Below are positions 15,493 through 22,466 of a stretch of DNA of 64,000 nucleotides, one piece after another. Within the stretch, counting starts at the first letter, position 1; every line of letters starts with the position of its first letter. Where the stretch lies: positions 1 through 64,000 of the forward strand of contig NZ_JOAI01000007.1 of assembly GCF_000717715.1 (NCBI RefSeq), given 5' to 3'. Source of the DNA: Streptomyces sp. NRRL B-24484 (lineage in GTDB: Bacteria > Actinomycetota > Actinomycetes > Streptomycetales > Streptomycetaceae). The position numbers were made by a program, and so were the translations under genes. The notes beneath the pieces were generated by a model. It was given only the letters and a program-made list of their open reading frames with translations. It did not search any database and had not been told where the DNA came from.

Positions 15493-16482
15493 CTGACCGG
15501 ACCGACACCCCGTCAGACCTGGCCGACACCCGGCGCCGAGCTCGCCCAGGCCCTGCGCACCGGGCCCTTCGACCTCGCACTGCGCACCGCGATCCGCGAC
15601 AGCGGACTGAGCCTCGACACCGTCCAGCGCCGCCTCGCCCGCCGGGGCGTCCAGGTCAGCGTGTCCAGCCTCAGCTACTGGCAACGCGGGCGCAGCAGAC
15701 CCGAGCGGCCCGAGTCCCTCACCGCCGTCCGCGCCCTGGAGGCCGTCCTGGGACTCGGCGCGGACTCGCTGATCGTGCTGCTCGGCCCGCGCCGGCCCCG
15801 CGGCCGCTGGCTCGACCACGTCCCCGGAGCGCTCGACTACCTCACCACCTTCGGCGACCCCGCCGTCGAGGGCGTCCTCGCCGGCTTCGACCCGCGGACC
15901 AACGCCCGGGTGGAGAACCTGCACACCCGCGTCGACATCCACATCGGCGTCGGCCGCGAGGAACGACGGATCGACGTCCTGCAGATCGTCCGCGCCCTCG
16001 GCACCGGCGCCGACCGCCTCCTCCTGATGACCCACGAAGGGCCGGAGGGCACCGACCGGAACGGCCCCGCCGTCTTCGACCTCGTCGGCTGCCGGCTCGG
16101 CCGCCGCCGGTACGACCCCGAGCACGGCCTCGCCGCCGCCGAACTCCTCTTCGACCTGCCGCTCCAGCCCGGCCGGTGCGCGGTCGTCGAGTACAGCTAC
16201 TCCTATCCGCAGTCCGAGCCCTCCACCCAGTACGAGCGGATGGTCCGCTTCCCCGGCAAGGACCTGGTGCTGCGCGCCCGCTTCGACAGCCGGATGCTCC
16301 CCGTGGGCTGCCGGCTCGCCTGGCGCCCCAGCCACGACGCCCCGCCGCAGGAACTGGAAGAACTCCGGATCCCCCCGACCGGCCACGCCTGCGCCGTCCT
16401 GCCCGCCACCGACCCGGGCGTCTACGGCCTGTACTGGGAGTGGGGCGACGACCGGCTGCCCGACCGGCCGCCGGCGGGCTGA
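15493..16482 (+). CDS. HTH-domain regulator with large C-terminal domain
   Basis: A 329-residue protein whose N-terminal 85 residues form an XRE-like helix-turn-helix (LALRTAIRDSGLSLDTVQRR, then SYWQRGRSRPERPESL). A C-terminal beta-rich region of unknown fold follows (RVDIHIGVGREERRIDVLQI, VVEYSYSYPQSEPSTQYERM). Similar proteins are common in Streptomyces and unassigned. The start is a problem: homology begins about 15 residues after a CTG (15493) preceded by GGAAGG, while the only conventional in-frame start is ATG 15403, upstream of the likely promoter. An out-of-frame GTG at 15486 hints at a one-base indel. Confidence 0.75.
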   Translation: MTGPTPRQTWPTPGAELAQALRTGPFDLALRTAIRDSGLSLDTVQRRLARRGVQVSVSSLSYWQRGRSRPERPESLTAVRALEAVLGLGADSLIVLLGPRRPRGRWLDHVPGALDYLTTFGDPAVEGVLAGFDPRTNARVENLHTRVDIHIGVGREERRIDVLQIVRALGTGADRLLLMTHEGPEGTDRNGPAVFDLVGCRLGRRRYDPEHGLAAAELLFDLPLQPGRCAVVEYSYSYPQSEPSTQYERMVRFPGKDLVLRARFDSRMLPVGCRLAWRPSHDAPPQELEELRIPPTGHACAVLPATDPGVYGLYWEWGDDRLPDRPPAG

Positions 16483-16689
16483 CCGCCGCGGCACGGCGGC
16501 CCCGGCGCGTGCCGAACGGACCCGCACCGACCGGCCGGTCCGCCGTGCACCCCGGACGCACCCGGGGCCCTGGGCCGGACCGGACCGGGCTTCGGCCGGT
16601 TCTGCCGCCGCACCGCGGGGAAGGCATCACAGCGGGCCGCCGACCCGGCCGCCCGCACCACCGCCGCCACCCCGGCAGGAGGGCCCCGC

Positions 16690-17934
16690 GTGACCGGACC
16701 CAGCACGCAGACATCCGCCGAACGGCCCGACGACGGCCGGACGGACCCGCTCGTCCGGTACTCGCTGGACGACCTCCGCCGGCGCACCAGCATGAAGTGG
16801 CGCACCCACCCCGAGGACGTGCTGCCGCTCTGGGTCGCCGAGATGGACGTCCCGCTCGCGCCCGCCGTGGCCGAGGCCCTGCACCGGGCCGTCGACCTCG
16901 GCGACACCGGCTACCCGTACGGCACCGGCTACGCCGAGGCGCTCGCGGCCTTCGCCGCCGAACGCTGGAAGTGGGACGGCCTGCGGGTCGAGCACACCGC
17001 CCTCGTCCCGGACGTCATGCTGGGCATCGTCGAGACGCTCCGCCTGGTCACCCTGCCCGGTGACGCGGTCGTGCTCTGCCCGCCGGTCTACCCGCCGTTC
17101 TACGCCTTCGTCGGCCACGACGGCCGCCGCATCGTCGAGGCACCGCTCGGCCCCGACCTGCGCCTCGACCCCGCCGCCCTGGACGAGGCCTTCCACCGGG
17201 CCCGCAGCGGCGGCCGCAGCGCCGCCTTCCTGATGAGCAACCCGCACAACCCCACCGGCACCGTGCACACCCGCGCCGAACTCGAAACGGTCGCCGCACT
17301 CGCCCGCGAGCACGGCGTCCGGGTCGTCTCCGACGAGATCCACGCACCGCTGGTGCTGCCCGGGGCGGTCTTCACCCCCTACCTGAGCGTGCCCGGCGCC
17401 GAGGACGCCTTCACCCTGACCTCCGCCTCCAAGGCGTGGAACCTGGCCGGCCTCAAGTGCGCCCTGGTGGTCGCGGGCCCCGAGGCCGCCGCGGACCTGC
17501 GTCGGATGCCGGAGGAGGTCGGCCACGGCCCGAGCCACCTCGGGGCGATCGCCCACACCGCGGCGTTCCGCGAGGGCACGCACTGGCTCGACGAACTGCT
17601 CACCGGACTCGCCGCCAACCGCACCCTGCTCGGGCAGCTCGTCGCCGACCACCTCCCGGGCGTTCGGTACCGCCCGCCCGAGGGCACCTACCTCGCCTGG
17701 CTGGACCTCACCCACCTCGGCCTGCACGACGACACCCCCGCCGACGGCCCCGGCGTGGTGGGCGACCTGGCCGGCCCGGCCCGGATGTTCCTCGACGAGG
17801 CCCGCGTCGCACTCAGCTCCGGCCACGTCTTCGGCACCGGCGGCGCGGGCTGCGTCCGGCTGAACTTCGCCACCCCGCCGGCCGTCCTGCGCGAGGCGCT
17901 GGCCCGGATGGGAGGCGCCCTGCGGTCGCACTGA
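16690..17934 (+). CDS. MalY/PatB-type PLP-dependent beta C-S lyase/aminotransferase
   Basis: A fold-type I aminotransferase of the MalY/PatB group, which cleaves cystathionine or cysteine conjugates. Diagnostic features are [20 protein letters not shown] near the start, the aromatic stacking region [20 protein letters not shown], the phosphate-binding Asp in [11 protein letters not shown], the PLP Schiff-base Lys in [13 protein letters not shown], and the substrate-carboxylate Arg in CVRLNFATP. At 414 residues it is slightly longer than typical. GTG 16690 follows AGGAGGG. It appears monocistronic and is convergent with a VOC gene. Confidence 0.92.
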   Translation: MTGPSTQTSAERPDDGRTDPLVRYSLDDLRRRTSMKWRTHPEDVLPLWVAEMDVPLAPAVAEALHRAVDLGDTGYPYGTGYAEALAAFAAERWKWDGLRVEHTALVPDVMLGIVETLRLVTLPGDAVVLCPPVYPPFYAFVGHDGRRIVEAPLGPDLRLDPAALDEAFHRARSGGRSAAFLMSNPHNPTGTVHTRAELETVAALAREHGVRVVSDEIHAPLVLPGAVFTPYLSVPGAEDAFTLTSASKAWNLAGLKCALVVAGPEAAADLRRMPEEVGHGPSHLGAIAHTAAFREGTHWLDELLTGLAANRTLLGQLVADHLPGVRYRPPEGTYLAWLDLTHLGLHDDTPADGPGVVGDLAGPARMFLDEARVALSSGHVFGTGGAGCVRLNFATPPAVLREALARMGGALRSH

Positions 17935-17941
17935 CCGGCGG

Positions 17942-18295
17942 TCAGCGCGAGGGCCGGCGCTCCACCGGCTCGTACAGCTGCCCGTCCGGTGCCCGGAAGT
18001 GCGCGTAGCGCTCCTGCGCGTTCTCCGAGACCGGGCCGACCGGCACGCCCGCGGACCGCAGTTCGGCGAGCGCCCCCGCCAGGTCGTCGACCAGGAAGCC
18101 CACCGAGCGGTCCGTGTCGCCCGTCCCGCCCGGCGAGGCCACCGCGAAGGTCGAGCCGTCCGGCAGCCGGAACAGCTCCGCCTCCACCCCGTCGACCGCG
18201 GCCGGGGCCAGGCCCAGCGTCTCCCGGAGGAACCGCGCCATCGCCGGGCGCCGTTCGGTCGAGGTGCCGGCGAAGACCAGTCCGAGGATGCGCAC
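17942..18295 (-). CDS. VOC-superfamily protein
   Basis: A 117-residue single VOC module: N-terminal strand (ILGLVFAGTSTERRPAMARFL), a central FRLPDGSTFAVASPGG and the family-typical closing block (AHFRAPDGQLYEPVE). Ligand residues cannot be fixed without a structure alignment. GTG 18295 is the only reasonable start. The stop lies eight bases from the convergent aminotransferase stop, with a short CTGACC/GGTCAG dyad between them. Function unknown; possibly a lactoylglutathione-lyase-like or resistance protein. Confidence 0.82.
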   Translation of the reverse strand: MRILGLVFAGTSTERRPAMARFLRETLGLAPAAVDGVEAELFRLPDGSTFAVASPGGTGDTDRSVGFLVDDLAGALAELRSAGVPVGPVSENAQERYAHFRAPDGQLYEPVERRPSR

Positions 18296-18405
18296 CCCCG
18301 CACGGTACCCGGCCGCCGCGGTGCGGGGCCGGGTACCGGTCCGACGGGGTGTCAGCGGAGACTGCCGCCTTCGGCCCCGCTCCGGACGAGTTCGAGGAGG
18401 TACCG

Positions 18406-18720
18406 GTGGGCGGTCGTTCCTTCATGGTGGCGGCGCGGATCCCGATGCCGCGCGAGGGCTTCGACGCCTGGCTGCGCACGCCGCCGCCCGGCCCCGGCGC
18501 CATCGACAACCCGTCCGCGATGTACACCGGTTGGGCCCTCGACGGCGCCGAACCGGACTGGGGGCTGACGGCGCTCGCCGCGTACCCCGCGGCCGTCGCG
18601 GCGATCCTCGCGGCCCGTGCCGCCACGGGCCTCACCCCGGCCCGGCACCGCGACGGCGCGCCGGAGGTCTACCTGTACGACTACCACGGCGCCGAACACC
18701 GCACCCAGCCGACCTGTTGA
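18406..18720 (+). CDS. hypothetical protein, N-terminal part of a probable frameshifted gene
   Basis: 104 codons from GTG 18406, chosen because GAGGAGG lies five bases upstream. The sequence is coding in character (MVAARIPMPREGFDAWL, then YTGWALDGAEPDWGLTALAA). It ends in EVYLYDYHGAEHRT followed by an abrupt stop. The other frame continues ADLLMLAAAGRSAPDG without a break, so this and the next entry look like one about 206-residue protein split by loss of a single base near 18705-18718. The family was not recognised. Confidence 0.6.
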   Translation: MGGRSFMVAARIPMPREGFDAWLRTPPPGPGAIDNPSAMYTGWALDGAEPDWGLTALAAYPAAVAAILAARAATGLTPARHRDGAPEVYLYDYHGAEHRTQPTC

Positions 18721-19028
18721 TGCTGGCCGCAGCCGGGCGCTCCGCGCCGGACGGCACCGAGACCGCGGTGATGTACCGGGGCGGCGACGTCGCCCCCGGC
18801 CTGCCGACGGCCGGCAGCCGCCCGCTCGCGGTCCTGCTGACCGGCCCCACCCGGGCCCGGTTCACCGACCGCCACCCGCTCGCCGCACTGATCGAGCAGC
18901 TCCGGCCCGTCGAGGCGGACTTCCTCGCCGCCGTCGCGGCCGCCGACGGGTACGCGGAGGAGACCGTCGGCCAGGACCCGGCGGGGGTGCTCGACCCCGC
19001 ACTCCTCGACGCTGCCCGACCTGACTGA
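18720..19028 (+). CDS. hypothetical protein, C-terminal part of a probable frameshifted gene
   Basis: 102 codons from ATG 18720, which overlaps the previous stop by one base. It has no ribosome site of its own beyond coupling. Coding character begins before this ATG in the same frame (ADLLMLAAAG), which supports a split gene rather than two genes. The text contains LAVLLTGPTRARFTDRHPLA and a helical acidic C-terminus (LRPVEADFLAAVAAADGYAE). No family recognised. Confidence 0.55.
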   Translation: MLAAAGRSAPDGTETAVMYRGGDVAPGLPTAGSRPLAVLLTGPTRARFTDRHPLAALIEQLRPVEADFLAAVAAADGYAEETVGQDPAGVLDPALLDAARPD

Positions 19029-19119
19029 CCCGTGGGCCTGCCGGCCCCGCTCCACCGTCAGGGCGCCGAACGGCTCCGGCGAGGCAATTCCCGTCCTGAC
19101 GGCGGAAGACGACGGGTGG

Positions 19120-19638
19120 TCAGCCGCGCGGCACGGCGAAGTCCACCAGCCGGGCGCTGCCGGACGCCGCGTCCCGCCACGGGCCGGTCAGGGCGAGGAC
19201 GGCGACGCCGCTGGTGGGGTACTTGGCGCGGAGCCGGTCCATCGCCTCGCCGCCCGGGCCGCCGGCCATGAACTCGACCAGGTCCTGCACCCCGGGCTGG
19301 TGGCCGACGAGCAGCACCGTCGCCGCGGCCGGGTCCAGCCCCCGGACGACCTCGACCAGGTCGTCCCCGTCGGCGCCGTAGAGCCGCTCGTCGAACACCA
19401 CCGGCGGGGACTCCTCCCACCCGGCGGCGGCCAGTTCGAGGGTCTGCCGGGTGCGCAGGGCGGGGGAGCAGACCACGGCGTCCGGCACCAGCCCCCGGCC
19501 GTGCAGCCACCGGCCGGCGACCGGAGCGTCCCGCAGCCCGCGCGGCCCGAGCGGCCGGCGCCCGTCCGGCACCCCCTCGGGCCAGGCGGACTTCGCGTGC
19601 CGCAGGACGACCAGGGTCCGGGACTCGGATGCGTTCAC
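19120..19638 (-). CDS. sixA: SixA-type phosphohistidine phosphatase (histidine phosphatase superfamily)
   Basis: A 172-residue histidine phosphatase. The phosphorylatable His is in LVVLRHAKSAWPEG, the R-x2-T region follows as CSPALRTRQTLELA, and the second catalytic His is in LLVGHQPGVQDLVEFM. SixA-type enzymes remove phosphate from phosphohistidine; the actinobacterial substrate is not established. GTG 19638 directly precedes NASESRTLVV; the longer open frame to 19779 runs into a gene remnant and is rejected. It appears monocistronic. Confidence 0.9.
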   Translation of the reverse strand: MNASESRTLVVLRHAKSAWPEGVPDGRRPLGPRGLRDAPVAGRWLHGRGLVPDAVVCSPALRTRQTLELAAAGWEESPPVVFDERLYGADGDDLVEVVRGLDPAAATVLLVGHQPGVQDLVEFMAGGPGGEAMDRLRAKYPTSGVAVLALTGPWRDAASGSARLVDFAVPRG

Positions 19639-19726
19639 ACCCGCATCCTGCCCGCCGGCGGTCACCGGGGCCACCACCGGGCCCCGCGGCGCCCGGCACG
19701 GCCACCGCCACCGGGACGGCCGCCGC

Positions 19727-19790
19727 TCAGCCCAGGTGACGGCGGAAGAACGCGACCGCGTCGGCGGCGACCCCGGCACGGGTCGGCCGT
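19727..19790 (-). pseudogene. alpha/beta-hydrolase-like C-terminal remnant
   Basis: The minus strand ending at stop 19727-19729 reads PTRAGVAADAVAFFRRHLG, a typical alpha/beta hydrolase C-terminal helix. Nothing upstream in this frame continues the fold. It abuts a plus-strand remnant at about 19790. Confidence 0.45.
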
Positions 19791-19925
19791 CGCCCGCTAC
19801 GCCCTGGCGGACGTGGTGGACGACCCGGAGGGCAGGCTCTCCTCCTTCGAGGAGACCGTCCGACTCCTCGAACAGCGAGGGGTCACGGTGGTGCTCCGAC
19901 GACCCCCGGACGGCGGCGCGGCGGG
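19790..19925 (+). pseudogene. internal or C-terminal fragment of unknown gene
   Basis: The plus strand encodes ARYALADVVDDPEGRLSSFE and then ETVRLLEQRGVTVVLRRPPD with strong codon bias. There is no start codon or ribosome site, and bias is lost after about 19925. It looks like the surviving piece of a gene cut at the hydrolase remnant. Family not recognised. Confidence 0.4.
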
Positions 19926-19978
19926 CGCGGTGCTGCCGAGGACCCGGGACTCGACCGGGGGAGGGGCGGCCTGCCGGG

Positions 19979-20311
19979 ATGCCGCCCGTGAACCGTCCTG
20001 CCGCGATGCGCCGCCTGTCGTACGTCGTTCCCGCCTCCTGGTGGGGGCGCGGCTATGTGGCGGCGGCCGCGGTGGCGGTGGCGGTGGAGCCGTCCGTCCC
20101 AGGGGCGCGCGCGGTGGCGCAGGTGCTGACGGCGCCGGCCTGGCTGGTGCTGCCGGTCGCCCGGCCGCTGTTCGCCGTCCTCCCCGGGGCGGTGTCGGCG
20201 GTGGCGCCGGCCCTGCTCCAGCTCGGCGGCGCACTGGCGTCCGTGGCCGTGTTCTCCGCCCTGGCCCGCCGGGCCCGGATCGGCCGGAGCGTCCACCCGG
20301 CCGCCCGCTGA
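19979..20311 (+). CDS. small membrane protein (110 aa)
   Basis: A small protein with about three hydrophobic segments (YVAAAAVAVAVEPSVPG, APAWLVLPVARPLFAVLPGA, ALLQLGGALASVAVFSAL) and a basic C-terminus, suggesting a cytoplasmic tail. ATG 19979 lies 13 bases after GGGGGAGGGG; GTG 19988 is an alternative. It resembles short actinobacterial inner-membrane proteins without known function. The stop is ten bases from the convergent thioesterase stop. Confidence 0.6.
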   Translation: MPPVNRPAAMRRLSYVVPASWWGRGYVAAAAVAVAVEPSVPGARAVAQVLTAPAWLVLPVARPLFAVLPGAVSAVAPALLQLGGALASVAVFSALARRARIGRSVHPAAR

Positions 20312-20320
20312 ACCCCGTTC

Positions 20321-21127
20321 CTAGCCGTGCGCCAGCGGGCGGACGGTGAGGATCTGCTGGGCGTGGCCGACGGGTCCGGCGGCGTCGTGGAGGACGGTGC
20401 TGGTGAGGCCGTGGCCGGTCGGGCCGAAGCTGACGGTGGTGTCCAGGCCCGTCCAGGGGCCCTCGGGGCTGCGGTGGAGGTGGACGGTCAGGTCCGTGTT
20501 GGGGTACATCCAGTCGGTCGGCGGCTGCTGGACGGCGATGCCGTTGGCGGTGTCCACCAGGGCGACGAAGGAGGCCAGCGGGCTGCTCGGCTCGCCGGCG
20601 ACCAGCCCGAGCCGGGTGCTGATCCAGGCTGCGGCGCGTCCCGCCCGGCCCGGCTGCGGCCGGCGCACCTCGATCGAGGAGATGTAGCCGCCGTCCCACA
20701 GCTCGTCCATCGCCCAGGGGTCGCACGCCTCCGGCGGTGCGAGCCGCTCCACGGGGGAGTCCGCGACGGCCGCGGTGTCGAGGACGGCGAGCAGCCAGGC
20801 GCGGGCCCGGACGACCGCGCGGTCCCCGATGGTGACGACGGCCTCCAGGAGCTCGACCGTGCGGCCCGGCCGGATGCTCTCCACGGTGATCTCGCACTCG
20901 TCGAGGGCGATCCGGCCGAGGATGTCGTAGCTGATCCGGGCGAGTGCCAGGCCGGTGGCGGGGCGTTCGGCGAGGTACCGGTCGACGGCGTGCACGACGA
21001 GGCCGGCCAGCGGGCTGAAGTGCTGCTCCTCGGTGTTCCAGGCGCCCCCCGCGTGGGCCGTGGGCTTGTAGCGGTGCTCGCCCGTGCGCTGGTAGTAGCT
21101 GTCGGACGGAACGGCGGGGGCGGTCAC
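20321..21127 (-). CDS. acyl-CoA thioesterase family protein (double hotdog)
   Basis: A 268-residue TesB-like double-hotdog protein. The first half has ISYDILGRIALDECEITVES and VVTIGDRAVVRARAWL; the second has PLASFVALVDTANGIAV (helix entering the second hotdog) and LTVHLHRSPEGPWTGLDTTV with closing GHGLTSTVLHDAAG. Such proteins hydrolyse acyl-CoA thioesters. GTG 21127 has GAGAGG nine bases upstream. It lies downstream of, and on the same strand as, a TetR gene, with 161 bp between them. Confidence 0.88.
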   Translation of the reverse strand: MTAPAVPSDSYYQRTGEHRYKPTAHAGGAWNTEEQHFSPLAGLVVHAVDRYLAERPATGLALARISYDILGRIALDECEITVESIRPGRTVELLEAVVTIGDRAVVRARAWLLAVLDTAAVADSPVERLAPPEACDPWAMDELWDGGYISSIEVRRPQPGRAGRAAAWISTRLGLVAGEPSSPLASFVALVDTANGIAVQQPPTDWMYPNTDLTVHLHRSPEGPWTGLDTTVSFGPTGHGLTSTVLHDAAGPVGHAQQILTVRPLAHG

Positions 21128-21288
21128 GGTGCACCTCTCGTCGGCCGGCCCCGCGGGGCCGGACCAGGGTGGCCGGCGGTGCGGGGCGGGCCGCCGGCCG
21201 GTGCCCGCGTTCAGGATCGTAGGGGGCCGAACCGACCCGCCGTAAGGGTGAGCCTGCCCACACCGGGCGGCGGGCCGGGGGGGCGTGG

Positions 21289-21858
21289 TCACCCGGCCGG
21301 ACGGCTGCGCAGCATCGCGTCCAGTGAGTCGACGATCCAGTCCCAGGACTGCTGCGGGTCGACCGGGGTGTGGCTGAAGCCGCCCGCCGCCTCCAGGCTG
21401 ACGTAGCCGTGGAAGACGCTGCCGAGCATCCGGACGGCGTGCGTCTGGTCGGGCTCCGCGAGGTCGTAGCCGCGCAGGATCGCCCGGGTCATCTGGGCGT
21501 GCCGGACGCCGGCGCTGGCGGCGGCCGTCTCCGGGTCGAGCCGCAGCCGGGCGGCGGCGTAGCGGCCGGGGTGCCGGCGGGCGTAGTCGCGGTAGGCGGC
21601 GGCGAAGGCGGCGAGCGCGTCCCGCCCGGCCCGGCCGGCGAGGGCGTCGGCGACCTCGTCGGCGAGCTCCTCCAGGGCGAGCAGGGCGATCCGGGTGCGC
21701 AGGTCCTGGGAGTTCTTGAGGTGCGCGTACAGGCTGGCGACCTTGACGTCGAACCGGCGGGCCAGCGCCGTCACCGTCACCTGGTCGAATCCGACCTCGT
21801 CGGCGAGCTCGGCGCCCGCCCGCACCAGCCGCTCCGTGGTGAGCCCCGCGCGAACCAT
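21289..21858 (-). CDS. TetR-family repressor, divergent from FBP gene
   Basis: A 189-residue TetR protein. The HTH is near residues 20-50 (VTVTALARRFDVKVASLYAH), and the C-terminal domain has the WHG-type look (VRMLGSVFHGYVSLEAAGGF). ATG 21858 lies six bases after GGGAGAG. The perfect palindrome at 21892-21916 sits in its promoter: minus-strand -35 TTGCCT (21914-21909), an 18-bp spacer and -10 CATAAT (21890-21885). Autorepression and control of the divergent FBP gene are strongly suggested. It may also control the downstream thioesterase. Confidence 0.9.
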   Translation of the reverse strand: MVRAGLTTERLVRAGAELADEVGFDQVTVTALARRFDVKVASLYAHLKNSQDLRTRIALLALEELADEVADALAGRAGRDALAAFAAAYRDYARRHPGRYAAARLRLDPETAAASAGVRHAQMTRAILRGYDLAEPDQTHAVRMLGSVFHGYVSLEAAGGFSHTPVDPQQSWDWIVDSLDAMLRSRPAG

Positions 21859-21891
21859 GTGCACTCTCCCGTCTGTCGTGGTCGATTATGC

Positions 21892-21916
21892 ATTTGCCTA
21901 ATAGTGTTAGGCAAAT
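21892..21916. promoter_or_regulatory. TetR operator palindrome with two overlapping divergent promoters
   Basis: ATTTGCCTAA-TAGTG-TTAGGCAAAT is a perfect 10-bp inverted repeat. Each arm supplies a TTGCCT -35 box, one per direction: plus strand 21894-21899 with -10 TAGCCT (21917-21922, 17-bp spacer), minus strand 21914-21909 with -10 CATAAT. A bound TetR dimer would block both promoters. Confidence 0.8.
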
Positions 21917-21929
21917 TAGCCTGCGACTC

Positions 21930-22421
21930 ATGAAGCCGTTGACCGATTCCGAGATCCGTGCCGCCTTCCTCAACTGCACCAAGGGCGAGGCCAAGCGCAT
22001 GTACGTCCCGCGGGACCTCGCCGAGCAGCCGTGGGAGGAGCTGGACCTGCTCGGCTGGCGCGACCCGCAGGCCCCCGACCGCGCCCACCTCGTCGCCGAG
22101 ATCGACGGGCGGCCGACCGGCGTCGTGCTGCGCTGCCCCTCCGGCCCGTCCTGGAGCGCCCGCCGCAGCATCTGCTCGCTCTGCATCACCACCCACACCG
22201 GAGGCGTCTCGCTGATGGTCGCGCCGCGGGCCGGCCTCGCCGGCCGCCAGGGCAACTCGGTGGGTGCCTACATCTGCAGCGACCTCGCCTGCTCGCTCTA
22301 CGTCCGGGGCCGGCGCGACCTCGGCCCCGGCACGCGCATGCCGGAGTCGCTCACCCTGGAGGAGCGGATCGACCGGCTCGCCGCCAACACCGCCGCGTTC
22401 GTCGCCAAGGTCGCCGCCTGA
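21930..22421 (+). CDS. FBP-domain protein (FusB-type EF-G-binding, zinc-binding domain)
   Basis: A 163-residue protein related to the C-terminal zinc domain of FusB/Fbp, which binds elongation factor G and frees it from fusidic-acid-stalled ribosomes. The treble-clef ligands are visible as CSLC (ICSLCITTHTGG) and CSDLAC (VGAYICSDLACSLYVRG). The N-terminal helical part of FusB is shorter here. The start ATG 21930 is seven bases after the -10 TAGCCT, so the mRNA is probably leaderless. Divergent TetR and the shared operator make this an inducible gene. Whether it protects against fusidic acid or acts more generally on EF-G is unknown. Confidence 0.85.
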   Translation: MKPLTDSEIRAAFLNCTKGEAKRMYVPRDLAEQPWEELDLLGWRDPQAPDRAHLVAEIDGRPTGVVLRCPSGPSWSARRSICSLCITTHTGGVSLMVAPRAGLAGRQGNSVGAYICSDLACSLYVRGRRDLGPGTRMPESLTLEERIDRLAANTAAFVAKVAA

Positions 22422-22466
22422 GCGACACCCGGCCACGGTGCCCGTGCGGCTACGGCACCCGTGCGG

